64,000 nt of DNA from Hortaea werneckii. Its lineage: Eukaryota > Ascomycota > Dothideomycetes > Mycosphaerellales > Teratosphaeriaceae. The position numbers were made by a program, and so were the translations under genes. This document shows, piece after piece, positions 22,401-32,164 of the stretch (positions within the stretch are counted from its first letter, which is position 1; each line of letters begins with the position of its first letter). A model generated the notes under the pieces. That model did no database searches. It was not told the DNA's origin and saw nothing but the letters and a program-made list of their open reading frames with translations. The stretch lies in assembly GCA_037044905.1 (NCBI GenBank), contig JBAOKB010000175.1, positions 1 to 64,000 on the forward strand, written 5' to 3'.

Positions 22401-23069
22401 CATGTGGTCCTTCATGCATGCATTGGGATGGGCCAAGCACCACTTGCGCAGGTCTGGATTCTTTGCACTGCGCTTGCGATCATCCGAGGCGGGATAGACG
22501 TCTGCAACTGTGGAAGCATCGGTGGGAGCGTCGCCAAGAACAACATCTCTTCTGGCATGCGATGAATCGAAATCGTAAGCTGGATCGTCCGTATTGCCCT
22601 CTGCTCCTCGGCGCTCTGCGAGAGTAGTGGGCCAATTATGCTTGGTGTGACCGATGCTCAAAATGTCAACCGGCGCGGTAGCGTCATCCAGGTCCTTTTC
22701 TGGCGGCGGCCTGACAAATGGATAGAACTGAGGCTGCTCCATCCGGGTGTCCCCCAGATCTCCATTGTTCCCTGCAGTGTGGATATGCGGGTGGCCGTTG
22801 ACAGTTTTGGTCTTCGTCCTGGTGATCGAGTGGTCCAAGAAACGATCCGTCCTTGTTTTGGTCGTCAGAGACTTGAGCTTCCGTTCATCGAGCCTCTCGG
22901 CGTGAGGAAGCTCGACTGTGAGCTCGTTTTTCCTTTCCGGATCTTGCTCACCAAGCCTGTCTTCGAACTCGCTGGCAACGTGGAGACCAGATGCGTCGTG
23001 AATCTCAGAGGCGGAAACAAGTAGACAGCCGATCAGCCCGAAGGCCAGAGAGATATAGGTAGCCCGCAT
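19419..23069 (-). CDS. large single-pass cell-surface protein with Cys clusters
   Basis: I do not recognise a named family. The 1216-residue single-exon product has a signal peptide (1-20, LAFGLIGCLLVSA) and an ectodomain rich in Ser/Thr with a Cys cluster at about 211-257. A CPGPCTDC motif lies near 371. Two loosely similar Thr-rich segments sit near 450-485 and 510-540, each with a G-x-P-x-[YW]-V-T-[RK]-T-G core. Next come a membrane-proximal CWDQATCCHECC cluster (919-930), one TM segment (about 939-967, MWVLIGAGAIFTALALAAA) with a stop-transfer YRRHRRH, and a 250-residue cytoplasmic tail rich in Gly, Ala and Thr. The layout suits a wall sensor or adhesin-like receptor, but that is inference. 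ATG at 23069. Confidence 0.7.
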   Translation of the reverse strand: MRATYISLAFGLIGCLLVSASEIHDASGLHVASEFEDRLGEQDPERKNELTVELPHAERLDERKLKSLTTKTRTDRFLDHSITRTKTKTVNGHPHIHTAGNNGDLGDTRMEQPQFYPFVRPPPEKDLDDATAPVDILSIGHTKHNWPTTLAERRGAEGNTDDPAYDFDSSHARRDVVLGDAPTDASTVADVYPASDDRKRSAKNPDLRKWCLAHPNACMKDHMERVNLLPETWGEICGRYSRLCSDLCRKGVYEACEETVSHETRDISDTSQDLRDKIDGAVAELVSWLESDDDNASHANGNHEPTETVWVEATTVTYAASTSLPLNRRSESDDHLENVFGRASDSIEDEMNQYVRQQAGGEAVSIPNFLCPGPCTDCAPFEAFIGNGAVPTPGSVNKRQASERPTYMMSISDMGSQGKTTLNPPQVSDDNVVTGTTNIDQPRPSGILTTDKNGRPMYVTRTGDWADSTVTRTYEDDGSTTVTLYSQSSISKKPPVTVTMISHDSTRSGTLIETVDAEGSPVWVTKTGVFAMSTTTVAIPSGLHSNRTGAPFVPTSETVDPQSTSTSVAPQTVTVTRVTTLTDIMIRPFQCRRTSLDFGLQTAMMANISGFSTPVSITKTKQSIGNGTVVVALPYPQATVFPISTYQDFVYDMLSLMESRDMMEQGHRHILDSDLSSLHDEMPYVDWFKVAELGYAISRHHATVDHDMSHKVALLWMLERSEQHAQHLKNVAVVTQAPKLLEARKAKSTQSVATVTMLDYDQDGSATPMTVSGFDVGNHTVATAVPFDIPWAVQQSPIPTPPTCQKGNDLYDPRKCRYQRCMMKHYKPIDIITVYPAAILQDKGSDCTGYNYVTQSTRLVNAHFGTTKAHQTYYPTKPTVVAGKGDRQPTMSVVRQVPPGAARSWWNRILHHVEEGPTCWDQATCCHECCRKTKHDPWKVIMWVLIGAGAIFTALALAAAGCCGLLYRRHRRHQKENPHHSMLDYVPAAVPYFGRRNRRHAANAADPTAAGKSGGAGGAGGGQQAGQGGAGSGVDPALAAAAGAAAGSALSEKHDDGAGQTGGADDGRGTMGRKAEEGRGKVAFADGGGAAADAAQAGGQQVIATTPSGQQVVTTTAAAAPSEAAEKSITAPTESAEKVVSSPATTEQVVTTTTPAPATAEHVEPLTIHHDGSSDGIPTGRQVLDMGSMRGRKKNRNNHKGVGPQQQEDLLNILRF

Positions 23070-23839
23070 GGTCGCGGTATGTGGATGGTCAAAGACCAGA
23101 GGTAGTGTGTATTTTCTGTTTTATGCAGCTGATGGGTGGCGCTTAAGGGAAGAAAGCTGAATGATTACCGCAAGAGAATTAGAAGGCAAAGCAAGACGCG
23201 AGCTAGACGCTACAAGCAGCAGTGAAAAGGTGCTTGCGGAAGAGAAGATGGGTAATGTTGTGACAGAGCTGAAGGTTCAGTGAGAGATCTGAGAGAAGGA
23301 TCTGGGAAATGCACACGGCGTAAACAATGAGATGGGGCAGTTGCAGGATGACTGTCCCGTTCCTGCGAGTATCCAGGCGAGTAGGGAGGTGTTGTTTCCC
23401 ACTCAGGCGAGCATACATTGATGCTCATGTTGGAAATGCCAGACGAAGGAGGCGCATTTGCCCAGCACACAGCACTTGCCGAGCATGACTGGCCGACATG
23501 ATCATCTTTCGACAAGGTAACGTATACTTCACATTGGCACAGCTGGCGATAGACTCGTAGGAAGATCTTGTAGGATATTTGTCTTCCTTGATGATTGCAA
23601 CGCACCCCTGTGTCGATATGTCGAACCTTCACAAGTGGTCGAGGAGAGTGAATGTCCCTCGTATCCAGAAGCTGCCCAGGTGAGACTTGATCGGGAGTCC
23701 CCGCCAGTGGAACTTCCAAACCTCAGGCACCAAATCCTACAACCTTCCAAGAACCTTCCAAGGTTAAAGCTCCGTTGTAGCAACAATGAGGGCTCGAATA
23801 CTACAACGAATGACCCCAGCCCCAGCAATGGTGTGATAT
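23070..23839. promoter_or_regulatory. shared divergent promoter region
   Basis: 770 bp between divergently transcribed genes (surface protein on minus, Cup1-like on plus). It must contain both promoters. Open frames here have no family resemblance. No specific binding site is claimed. Confidence 0.4.
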
Positions 23840-24775
23840 ATGCCCACCCATTTCTCCCCACGCAAATCAGGCGCCCATCGTGTTGCTGCCATTGCATTGT
23901 GTCGGGCGCTTCTATCACAATGCCGCGCCCTACCCGCCCTTGAAGCCGAGCAGCGTAATGCCCTTCAAAACATAGTCCGGAACCGCTTCAAGCAAGCCCG
24001 ATATGAGCAGTCGACTGCAAGGCTCAAGCACCACTTTGAAACTGGGTACCACGCCATTGACAGCCTGGATGCCGCCGTCGCCGGCGATGACACGAGCCGT
24101 AGCTACATCCTCTCCGCCTTGGAACAGGCTCCGGACAAGTTGAAGCGAGAGCCGCGCACTATCCTACCCAAGAAACTACGACAAGAGCAGGAAAAGAAGC
24201 AGAAGGCAGCGGCGCGTACAAGCGAGCCCGCCACGCCTAAGCCCTCCATCTTCGATCGTCCGCTGCCCAAGGAGAAGCTGTCAGGCCGGCGCCATGTCCC
24301 CGTCCTCTTCAATGCCCAGAAAATGCCCGTCCTACGCTTCAAGAAGCCTCAGCCAGAGAACCTCTCCGGATATATAGCTCACCGGGCACGCAAAACACAA
24401 AGGCGGCACAACACGCGACACCGGATCGAGGACGAGCTGGAGATCGCCAAGGCCGAAGATGAGTGGGATCGCATTATAGCCCCTCACCTGCCTGCGGAGG
24501 CTCAGCAGAACAGCCAGCCCCATAGGAAGCTGAAGAAGGAAGACGCCGAGCCGAGATGGGATCAAGCAGTGCGGCTCGCCAAGAAGGAAATCAGTGACAA
24601 GCTGGGGGCGGAAAAGGAGCGGAATCGCGAGATGCGGGATAAGATGCAGGGCATCATCGACCGGGAGAGGGAACTACGGGAGGAAGAGAAAGCGGACAGT
24701 CTGAGGGAGAAGAAGAAGGCGTGGCGAACAAGGATTAAAGCGAAGAAGCGGGAATCAGCACAATCCCAAAACTGA
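23840..24775 (+). CDS. Cup1-like / LYR-family (Complex1_LYR_2) protein
   Basis: A 311-residue fungal protein. The N-terminal 90 residues resemble the LYR superfamily: HRVAAIALCRALLSQCRAL, then a basic ALQNIVRNRFKQ helix. A central IFDRPLPKEKLSGRRHVP segment and a Lys/Glu/Arg-rich coiled coil (about 240-305) follow. LYR proteins usually serve mitochondrial Fe-S or respiratory-complex assembly through the acyl-carrier protein. Here the position of the diagnostic Leu-Tyr-Arg reads Leu-Cys-Arg. The ATG at 23840 gives an Arg/Lys-rich start compatible with mitochondrial import. Single exon. Family assignment is from memory of the pattern and is moderately sure. Confidence 0.65.
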   Translation: MPTHFSPRKSGAHRVAAIALCRALLSQCRALPALEAEQRNALQNIVRNRFKQARYEQSTARLKHHFETGYHAIDSLDAAVAGDDTSRSYILSALEQAPDKLKREPRTILPKKLRQEQEKKQKAAARTSEPATPKPSIFDRPLPKEKLSGRRHVPVLFNAQKMPVLRFKKPQPENLSGYIAHRARKTQRRHNTRHRIEDELEIAKAEDEWDRIIAPHLPAEAQQNSQPHRKLKKEDAEPRWDQAVRLAKKEISDKLGAEKERNREMRDKMQGIIDRERELREEEKADSLREKKKAWRTRIKAKKRESAQSQN

Positions 24776-24922
24776 GAACCCTTCCTTCTCTCTAACCGTG
24801 TCGTCAAACGTATAATTACACCATTTTTCCGTTTCCCATAAAATCACAAGTCCATTCCCTTCCCGCCACACCATCTCCAACCCTTCAGTCTCACACACAA
24901 GAACCATCGTCCTCCCCCTTCC

Positions 24923-25195
24923 TTACGCCCCACCCTCCCGCTTAGCATACTCCTCCTCAATCCTCTGCTCATAGAGCTTCTCCGCCGCCTGCTCGGCGCT
25001 GCCCGGCTGGTTGCTCGTCGTCGCCTCGCTCTGGTTCGGCGTCATGCCCATTTTGCTCGCCGTGTTGCTGACGTCCGCCGCGGGAACCGAGTCCTTAGGG
25101 TATAAGTTCGCTCCGGCTGCACCGCCCTGTGCCGTTTCGGAGGTGGAGGGGGTTTCTACCGTCGGGTTCGTGGTGGTGTGCGGGAGGGAGGCCAT
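24923..25195 (-). CDS. small hypothetical fungal protein
   Basis: A 90-residue Ser/Thr/Ala/Pro-rich protein starting MASLPHTTTNPTVETPST, with a more ordered C-terminal helix (AEQAAEKLYEQRIEEEYAKREGG). There is no signal peptide or membrane segment, and I do not recognise a function. The C-terminal YEQRIEEEYAKREGG pattern is the kind of short conserved end found in many uncharacterised Pezizomycotina small proteins. ATG start, single exon, own promoter to the right. Confidence 0.6.
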   Translation of the reverse strand: MASLPHTTTNPTVETPSTSETAQGGAAGANLYPKDSVPAADVSNTASKMGMTPNQSEATTSNQPGSAEQAAEKLYEQRIEEEYAKREGGA

Positions 25196-25976
25196 GGTTG
25201 AGGTGGATATGATGTTTGAGATGTTCTATTGGATGGTTGGGGTCTGGGTTGAGTTTCTGGAAGTAAGTCTTGGATGAATGTTGTGAAAGTTACGGGCGAG
25301 ATTGTTTGGCTAGATATTGGACATGGCTATCTATCTTTACATGTGAAGGCGGCGAGCAGTGTGACGCGATCCTTGACCTCACTTGACCTCACCTTTCCTG
25401 TTCCTGAGCTCCGGATGACGCGGGGCAGATCATGCCGTCATCGAGAAGGTTAATCGGTTTTCAGGACTGCGAAAAGGATGCCATGCACCTTTAATCATTC
25501 GATGAGGAAATGGCGATTTGTAGCAAGGTTAAGAAGACTGAGGTGCATCGATGGTCTACATGACCGACGAGCATCATGCATGAGTCGCTGCAAACTCGCA
25601 GCCGAAAAGGGCGATGGATCTTGACGACTAGGTCTTATCATCAACATGGACATACCCCTCGATCCTACCACAGGTGTACGAAGAGAAACTTCCACCTTTT
25701 TCTCATTCAGATTCATATACAGAAAAAGACAGACCGCCATTCATGAAACAACCCCTCAACTGCCCCAAAATCCATCCACCCCATCCATAGACTACCAAGC
25801 CACATACCGAAACACCCATCCCTTCCACACGATCTCCTAACGCCTCGCTACCCAGCAAAAATCTCCAACACACTTCCAACCGGACACGCACACTCTTTCC
25901 ATCAGGACCTTCAAGGACCAAGACCACCCACCACGGACTCAACAACCATCTACCGTCCCCGCCCGTGGACTTCTTT
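25196..25976. other. intergenic, no supported gene
   Basis: Promoter of the small gene to the left and 3' UTR of the gene to the right. Overlapping open frames of 60-80 codons have no motifs. Confidence 0.4.
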
Positions 25977-26543
25977 TCAACGAAACTTCACCACCAGTGG
26001 CGGCAGGCCTCCAGACCCTCCAGCAATCCTGACATCGGTCCGCCGGCTCCCTCTATGGAATTTCACCCGGACCTGCTCAGGCTCCTTTTGTGAAGGGGAG
26101 GACTTCCGACCTGGTGCACTCGATGGTAGCGGGGGTTTCCTTTTATGAGGAGGGGCAGGAGGATGCGCAGGACGTCTATCTGGGCGTTTTGGCAGAAATG
26201 TAGGGAGAGTAGAGGGATCTGTCCGCGGCTTGCGGTTGATTGTGGAATCTTTGTGGTTTCCTGGGGGTTCCGGTCTGTTCTTCCCTGCTGCTGGATTTTT
26301 TGGCTCCCTTGGCACAGAGCTAGACTTCTCGCTCCCGTGGACTGCTTTTGTCGAGGTAAGATCCAGTTCTTGCCTGGAGTTGGAGCGTCTTGAGGGGCTT
26401 GCTGTTGCCGGCCTTAGGGCTGGTCTCCGATGAGGAAGCTCTTGGTTTCTGCTCCATGGACTATTGTGCCTTCGCGGCGTGTGCTCGGCTGGTAAGGCAA
26501 AGCGTACAGCTTTGGTTGACTGTTTCGCAGCGTTGTTCGGCAT
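25977..26543 (-). CDS. small basic disordered protein with RVxF motif (paralogue A)
   Basis: A 188-residue, Arg/Pro/Ser-rich, probably disordered protein of unknown function. The first ATG (26543) gives MPNNAAKQST followed by KAVRFALP (11-18), which fits the [RK]-x-V-x-F consensus for docking to protein phosphatase 1. It ends RRTDVRIAGGSGGLPPLVVKFR. The gene about 750 bp upstream on the same strand encodes a shorter protein with a similar start (KTVRFDLP) and a similar end (RRRVEVRGGVP), so the two look like diverged tandem copies. An in-frame TTG upstream (26555) is not needed. No intron. Confidence 0.5.
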   Translation of the reverse strand: MPNNAAKQSTKAVRFALPAEHTPRRHNSPWSRNQELPHRRPALRPATASPSRRSNSRQELDLTSTKAVHGSEKSSSVPREPKNPAAGKNRPEPPGNHKDSTINRKPRTDPSTLPTFLPKRPDRRPAHPPAPPHKRKPPLPSSAPGRKSSPSQKEPEQVRVKFHRGSRRTDVRIAGGSGGLPPLVVKFR

Positions 26544-27290
26544 TTTGAATGCCAACAGGTAAGTGGAATACCCGATTTGGTATTTTCTATCTTGGTTCTT
26601 GCTCTTTTGGGGGACTTTAACGGATTCGTTGAGATTTGTGAAACGATTGATCGCGAGTTTCTCTATTTACTGCTGTGGTTCTTCTTTCACTGTTGTGCAC
26701 TACGGTACGGAGAAGTATATCAGTGTTTGCTTAGACAGGTTCCGAGTCACTAAGAGCTAATGGATAAGACATCGCGTGGCCTGCGAAACAGCCTCCAATG
26801 TGACGCCTATGAGCAAGAGACCTTCAATTTTTGAGACGCTCCTAATACGCATGAGAGCTTGTAGGGCGCACAAAAAGGATCGCCACACATTCAACACCCG
26901 CGCTCTGATCTCGTCATAGAATATGCTGTGTACTGCTACACTGGCTGCCTTGCTAACCGAGTCGACGTCACGTTCTGCAGTACATTGCAATCGCTTGAGA
27001 GTATACAGCATATCCACCTAACGCATGCTCACCAATCACCTCGGTAAACAGCTAGAGTAATTCCCATCATCCAACTACACATAACCATTGGGGAGAAAAA
27101 AACAAAAAATCTCAGAACAAGTATGGTTCCCTGACAAAACATCCATTTCCAACCTCAACAGCCAAACCCAACCCAACTCCCTATTCCCTCATCCAGACTC
27201 AACAAATTTGCCAATCAATTCCCTCTCCGCTTCCTTTCCCTCCAACCATCTACCCTCCCCCGGAAACCCCATCCTCCCCTCTCCAACGCC
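26544..27290. other. spacer between the two RVxF-motif genes
   Basis: Contains an 84-codon minus-strand frame (27011-26757, ATG at 27011; alanine- and leucine-rich) that I cannot support as a gene. Otherwise promoter of paralogue A and 3' flank of paralogue B. Confidence 0.3.
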
Positions 27291-27578
27291 TCATCGCCAC
27301 CTCCTCAAAGTCCCCCGAATCGTAGTCGTAGGCACACCCCCTCTCACCTCCACCCTTCGACGCCACTCATACTCATACCAACCCTCTCCTCCCCTCCCTC
27401 CCGCACCTACTCCAGCCCGTCGCGGCGTCGTACCACCACCATCCCTCCTCTCATCACCACCACCCCCGGTCCTCCTATTCTTTAGGATCGACTTCGGAGT
27501 ATCCCTGCTCATCGGTCTGCGTCGTTCAGAGGGGAGGTCGAAACGGACGGTTTTCTTTGGAGGAGGTTGTTTGGGCAT
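27291..27578 (-). CDS. small basic protein with RVxF and SILK motifs (paralogue B)
   Basis: A 95-residue basic protein starting at the ATG at 27578 (MPKQPPP). It carries KTVRFDLP (9-16) and then TPKSILKNRR (27-36). RVxF and [GS]IL[RK] are both established docking motifs of protein phosphatase 1 regulators. A Gly-rich linker follows, then a C-terminal YEWRRRVEVRGGVP and RGTLRRWR. The codons in the linker are strongly GC-biased. The frame is open upstream to 27698 without a better start. Function unknown; a PP1-binding role is inference from the motifs only. Confidence 0.5.
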   Translation of the reverse strand: MPKQPPPKKTVRFDLPSERRRPMSRDTPKSILKNRRTGGGGDERRDGGGTTPRRAGVGAGGRGGEGWYEYEWRRRVEVRGGVPTTTIRGTLRRWR

Positions 27579-28487
27579 TGTAGACGAAGCGGACCCAAGA
27601 TATGGGGGTTTGTTCCCTTGATAGGTAGAACGGGGAAATCTTGCTTGAAAGCGGATAACGATCGTCGTGTGCCCCGTCGTACAGGAAAAGCAGGGCAAGG
27701 GGGTAGCTAGCTTGACTGTGCTGGGGGCCAGGTCTCGTGGAACAGTGTAGTTCTGGCTGCTTCGGATATGAGTAAATGGTTTTGAACCTTTTCTTTCTTT
27801 TCTTTGGTTTTTCCTTCCACGGCGTGCCTTCCTTTTCGAGTTGTACAGTACCTGTTATGTTCGTATGATATCAAGGACTTGAGAGAATTGGGTGGGACAG
27901 AGATCCAGCCAGGGCTTGATATCTGGAAAGTTAGAGAAAAGGAGGAAGAAAAGGAGGAGATAAGAAAAGGAGAGGAAAAGGAAGAAGAATAAAAAAGAGA
28001 GAGAAAGGGAAGAGAAAGAGATTCACTACCTCTCCTCGCAGCCTTGAGACAAATAAGACCCTCAGTTACTGTATTCCCCCTCTCCTCGGCTTCCTTAACC
28101 AAATTCTTCGCACGCCAACAGTCACCGAGATTCGCGAATAGCAAAAAACCTCACTAGTGAACAGAGGCAAAGGAGAAAGGCCACCGTGCGGGAGGGAGGG
28201 AGGGCAGGTGACTTGTTCGTTTGTATCCGTGACTTTCTTTCCCTGTTTCTATCAAAAAGAAAACTCTAGCCAATTCTACCCTTTTCATCGCTCATTTCAA
28301 TCACCTTAGCATGAAACCTTTGTCTCGGTCCGAAGGAGATCATATATCGAAGTTCGTCAAATTTATCTCATTTTATCCTCTTTTTCTCTTTGCTTCTTGG
28401 TCTTCATGTTTCGTCTCTTCACATCGCATGATGAGAGTCCCCTGGGATTAAAAAAATCCCCAAGGTCAAGGGAGGAGAGGATTTTCT
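27579..28487. other. intergenic, no supported gene
   Basis: About 900 bp. A minus-strand frame (28144-27707) begins LGDCWRAKNLVKEAEERG, which looks protein-like, but it has no ATG and soon turns into Ser/Phe low complexity. A possible unrecognised exon cannot be excluded. The right end is 3' UTR of the glucosidase gene. Confidence 0.3.
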
Positions 28488-30375
28488 CTATGGCTTAGCA
28501 GTGCCTACATTGCATTCATCGTTAGTTAGCTGTCATCAAAAGAAGGCATCGAGACATCCGCCAAAGATATCAACAAGAGGGAAAAAGAAGATGAGAAAAC
28601 ATACCAAGCAACCCCTCCCAAGGCCTCAGCGTCACCGTCCCCTCACTCGGCTTCTCCGGCGCCGACGCCGTATAGTTCCCCGCAACCCACTTCTCCACGG
28701 CCGCCTGGGCGGGCACCTTCCACTGGACCTCCTTCCCAGAAAAGTTCAGCACGGTGACAAACGCCCGCGTGGCCGTCTTGCGCTTGTACGCGAAGACCTC
28801 GTAGGTCGTGTCGTCCAGGAGCTCGTAGTCGCCGTACACGAAGACGTCCTTGTTGTCCTTGCGGTTCTGCAGGCCGCGCTTCCAGAACTGCAGCACGGAC
28901 AGTTGGTCCTGGCCTTGGAAGTTGCGCTGCGCTTCCGCGTTGATCGTCTTGTAGTCCTTGTTGACGATCATCCAGGGCTCGACGCCGTCGGGGCAGAAGC
29001 CGGCGTTGGGGCCGGCGGACCACTGCACGGGGGTCCGCGAGTGGTCGCGTGCTTTGCGCTGCAGGCAGTCTTTCGCCTGGTTCGCTTTCTCCGGGTCGTT
29101 GGGGTACATGGAGGTGATTTTCTTGTAGTAGTTGATGGATTCCACGTCCTTGTACTCTTCGATGGGGATCTCGGGCACGATGTTCTTCATGCCGAGCTCC
29201 TCGCCCTGGTAGACGTAGATGGTGCCGGAGAGGGTCGTTTGCATGAGACAGAGCAGCTTGGCGCCTAGGTCGCGGTACTGGTCGCTGTCGTCCGTGTAGC
29301 GGGAGACGGAGCGCGGGTTGTCGTGATTCTCGATGAACATGCTGTTCCATCCGTCGTGTTCGATCATCAGGCGCTGGTATTTCGTCTCAATGTCCCGGAT
29401 GTCGGTCGTCGGCCAGTCGCGTAGCGTCAACCTGAAAGATCCTGGAAGGTTGTCGATGTCTACCATGTCGAAAATGAAGATCATCCGAAGTTCTTTCCGC
29501 TCGGCTCCAACAACCTTGATGATCTCTTTGGGATCCTTAACGAATGGCATCTCGCCGACAGTCACTGTGTCGTATTTGCTGAGGACCTTATCGTTGAGTT
29601 CACGGATGTACTCGTTCATGTGCGGGCCATTGCAGTACATGCTGTAGCCCGGCTGGTAGGGGGCGCCTGGGTTGGTGATGGGAGCGTCCGGGTACCCATC
29701 CGGCTTAGAGATGTGGTTGATGACGTCCATACGGAAGCCACAAGCGCCGCGGTCGAGCCAGAACTTCATCACGTCGTGGACAGCAGCACGGAGATCCGGG
29801 TTACGCCAGTTCAGGTCGGGCTGCTCCGGTGTGAAGAGCGCAAGGTAGTACTCCTGTGTCTTCTCATCCCACGTCCAGGCGCTGTTGGCTTCACCCAGGA
29901 TCATAGACCAGTTGTTCGGCGGCTTGCGGTTACCTTGCTCATCATACTTAGCAGGCTGCCAGATGTACCAGTCACGCTTAGGGTTGTCCTTGCTGCTCCG
30001 GGACTCCTGGAACCACGGGTTTTGGTCCGAGGAGTGGTTGACGACCAGATCCATCATGAGCTTCATGTCACGCTTCTTGAGCTCGCGGATCAGCTCATCC
30101 ACGTCCTCGAGAGTGCCATATTTGGGGTCAATGTCATAATAGTCGGAGATGTCGTAACCCATGTCAACCTGAGGCGACTTGAAGATGGGGGAGCTCCAGA
30201 TGATGTCTACCCCGAGATGCTTCAGGTAGTCCAATTGACTCGTAATACCTTTGATATCACCCCATCCTGGAGCATTGCCCGCGCCAGTCGACTTGAAGCT
30301 GGAAGGGTAGACTTGGTAGATGACAGACTCCTTCCACCACGCGGGCTCAGCAAAGTGCTTCGCCATGGGAGCCAT
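28488..30375 (-). CDS. GH13 alpha-glucosidase, oligo-1,6-glucosidase/isomaltase-like
   Basis: A 595-residue intracellular-type glycoside hydrolase that releases glucose from the non-reducing end of alpha-glucosides. No signal peptide. Counted from the ATG at 30375, signatures are the opening WWKESVIYQVYPSSF, DLVVNH (109-114), GFRMDVINH with nucleophile Asp217, TVGEMP with acid/base Glu275 and IENHDNPR with Asp352. The residue just after the nucleophile is Val; in yeast enzymes Val there goes with alpha-1,6 (isomaltase) specificity and Thr with maltase. A large exon (30375-28605) ends at a GTATGT donor, and a 17-nt terminal exon (28504-28488) after an AACTAAC branch and TGTAG acceptor completes LLGTAKP-stop. 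Without that intron the frame would end in an unrelated hydrophobic tail. Confidence 0.9.
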
Positions 30376-31249
30376 TTTGAGAGATGATTTCAATGCTTGG
30401 GTTGGGAAAATATGATGAAAAGAAACACAAAATATACTTGCCTGGGAAGCAGTAGAAAGGACTGGTCGTCTGCTGCCAGCCTAATTAACTTGGAGTTCCT
30501 GCGAGAGTTCCTGCGAAGGACAACTGTAAAGCTCCATTCAATCACGTCAGGTCCCGAGAAAGCGTCCGCGAGTAGCTCGCCAAATGTGGAGCATGCTGGA
30601 TGAGAGACCCTGCCGGGCGTCTGTATATGTTCTGCGATATGCGCAACATATTGGCTGCGTGGCGCTCTCTGAGACGGTGGTGATGAGGGCCAGTCGCTAT
30701 TTGACGTGACCCTGGAGGTCTCGTTGGTGTTGTAGTGGACGGCGGTCTGGACCCAGGGTGAGATGCCCATACTACTATGTACGTACCTGCGGAGGTACAT
30801 CATCAGCGGCATACCTCCGACGTAGGTAGCGATTCGGCTAAGGAGCGTGCGCCGAGCCGGTTGCCCTGCGTTTCCGCATGCCAAGACTGTTGACGCAGCC
30901 CCGGTCGATGGTCGGGATCTGATGCCCAGGTGGTCTGGTGGTTGGGCTGACATGTGATGTGCGGGAATAATCATCTTGATGCTGCAGTAGTCTACCAGTA
31001 CTAGGTAGACTCTCTAATACCATACACGAATGATTTGACGACATAACGAAATATTTAACCCATCATATCCCCATTGACTCGACTGGTGGAGTGGGCGAGA
31101 GTCGGCTTAAAAGACTGGAGAAGCGAACGGCGGCGGTATAGTGGACGATAAAACGGCGTCACGTCAGACCGCAACGAATGAGGAAGAACGAGGCGGATCT
31201 CACCACACGACCAATCTGACTAGCGACCTTATACAACCATCTCTCCAAC
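30376..31249. promoter_or_regulatory. shared divergent promoter region (glucosidase / secreted protein)
   Basis: 874 bp between divergently oriented genes, with no gene of its own. Open frames over it are shadows. It presumably carries carbon-source control of the glucosidase, but I do not claim individual sites. Confidence 0.4.
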
Positions 31250-31988
31250 ATGAGACCGACTGCCATAGTAGCAGCCGCCGTGCTCGCCACCTCGACCCAT
31301 GCCTTGCGCCTCCCGACCATCGACCTTCAGCCCTTCCTCTCCGCCCTCCCCATCTCAATACACGACTACATCCCGTCAACCCTCTCCAACCAGACCGCAC
31401 AACATGAGCTGCTCAGGCGACAAAGCGACAATTGCCCCAACGACTTCAGAAACTGCGCCAATCTAGGAGCACCGGGAGTGTGCTGCGCATCCAATGCCGT
31501 CTGCTCCGCCGACTTCGCCGGGAACGTCGCCTGCTGCCCGAGCGGTGTCGCATGCTCAGGCAGAATATCAAGCATCGTAACAGAAGGGACAGTGAACAGT
31601 AATGGAGTGTTAGTAGGTGCAGGTGGAGCCGCGACCGCGACGACCGGAACCGGCGACTCGGACGGATTGGCGGCGTCGACGGCGACTATGACGACCGAGT
31701 TCCAAAACCCGACCAGCACGACAGCAGGTGGTTTGGTGGCGGCAAGCACAGATGACAGCAATACGGCCGTCACAGATGATGGTAGCCAAGGGTCCGCCAC
31801 CAACTTTGTAGCCAACGGTGGGAGTACCGTTGCAACACCCGCTCTTGGAGTACGAAGAGCAGACATTGTAAGTCCGCCGCGACCAGGACATGTAAAAAGA
31901 CCTCATGAGAGACAACATTGCTGACACCATATGCTAGCCACTTCCTGCCCGTGCACTCATCCAGGCTTTACGTTATCTCCCCGTTTAA
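31250..31988 (+). CDS. secreted cysteine-rich protein
   Basis: Begins MRPTAIVAAAVLATSTHALRL, a clear signal peptide. After a dibasic LLRRQ (a likely Kex2 site) comes a compact eight-Cys module at about 63-101 (pattern C-x6-C-x9-CC-x5-C-x7-CC-x5-C), followed by a Ser/Thr/Gly/Ala-rich tail. Exon 1 is 31250-31867. A GTAAGT donor and GCTAG acceptor (intron 31868-31937, 70 nt) lead to a short exon 31938-31988 ending RYLPV-stop, giving 222 residues. Unspliced, the frame would end 18 codons later. The C-terminus is not hydrophobic enough for a confident GPI anchor. Function unknown; wall-associated or effector-like by composition. Confidence 0.65.
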
Positions 31989-32164
31989 GTAAAAGCCGAT
32001 GCAATACACACCTCTCGTAACGGACCAAGGGAAAGAATGAAGAACCCCCACACAAATTGTACAGCGAAATCATGGCGCCACTGTAGATAGCTAATATACC
32101 AACTTTCACGGCCATCCAAAGCCCCTCGCATCCCCATTCCCTGGAACCGTTCATTGCAACTATC

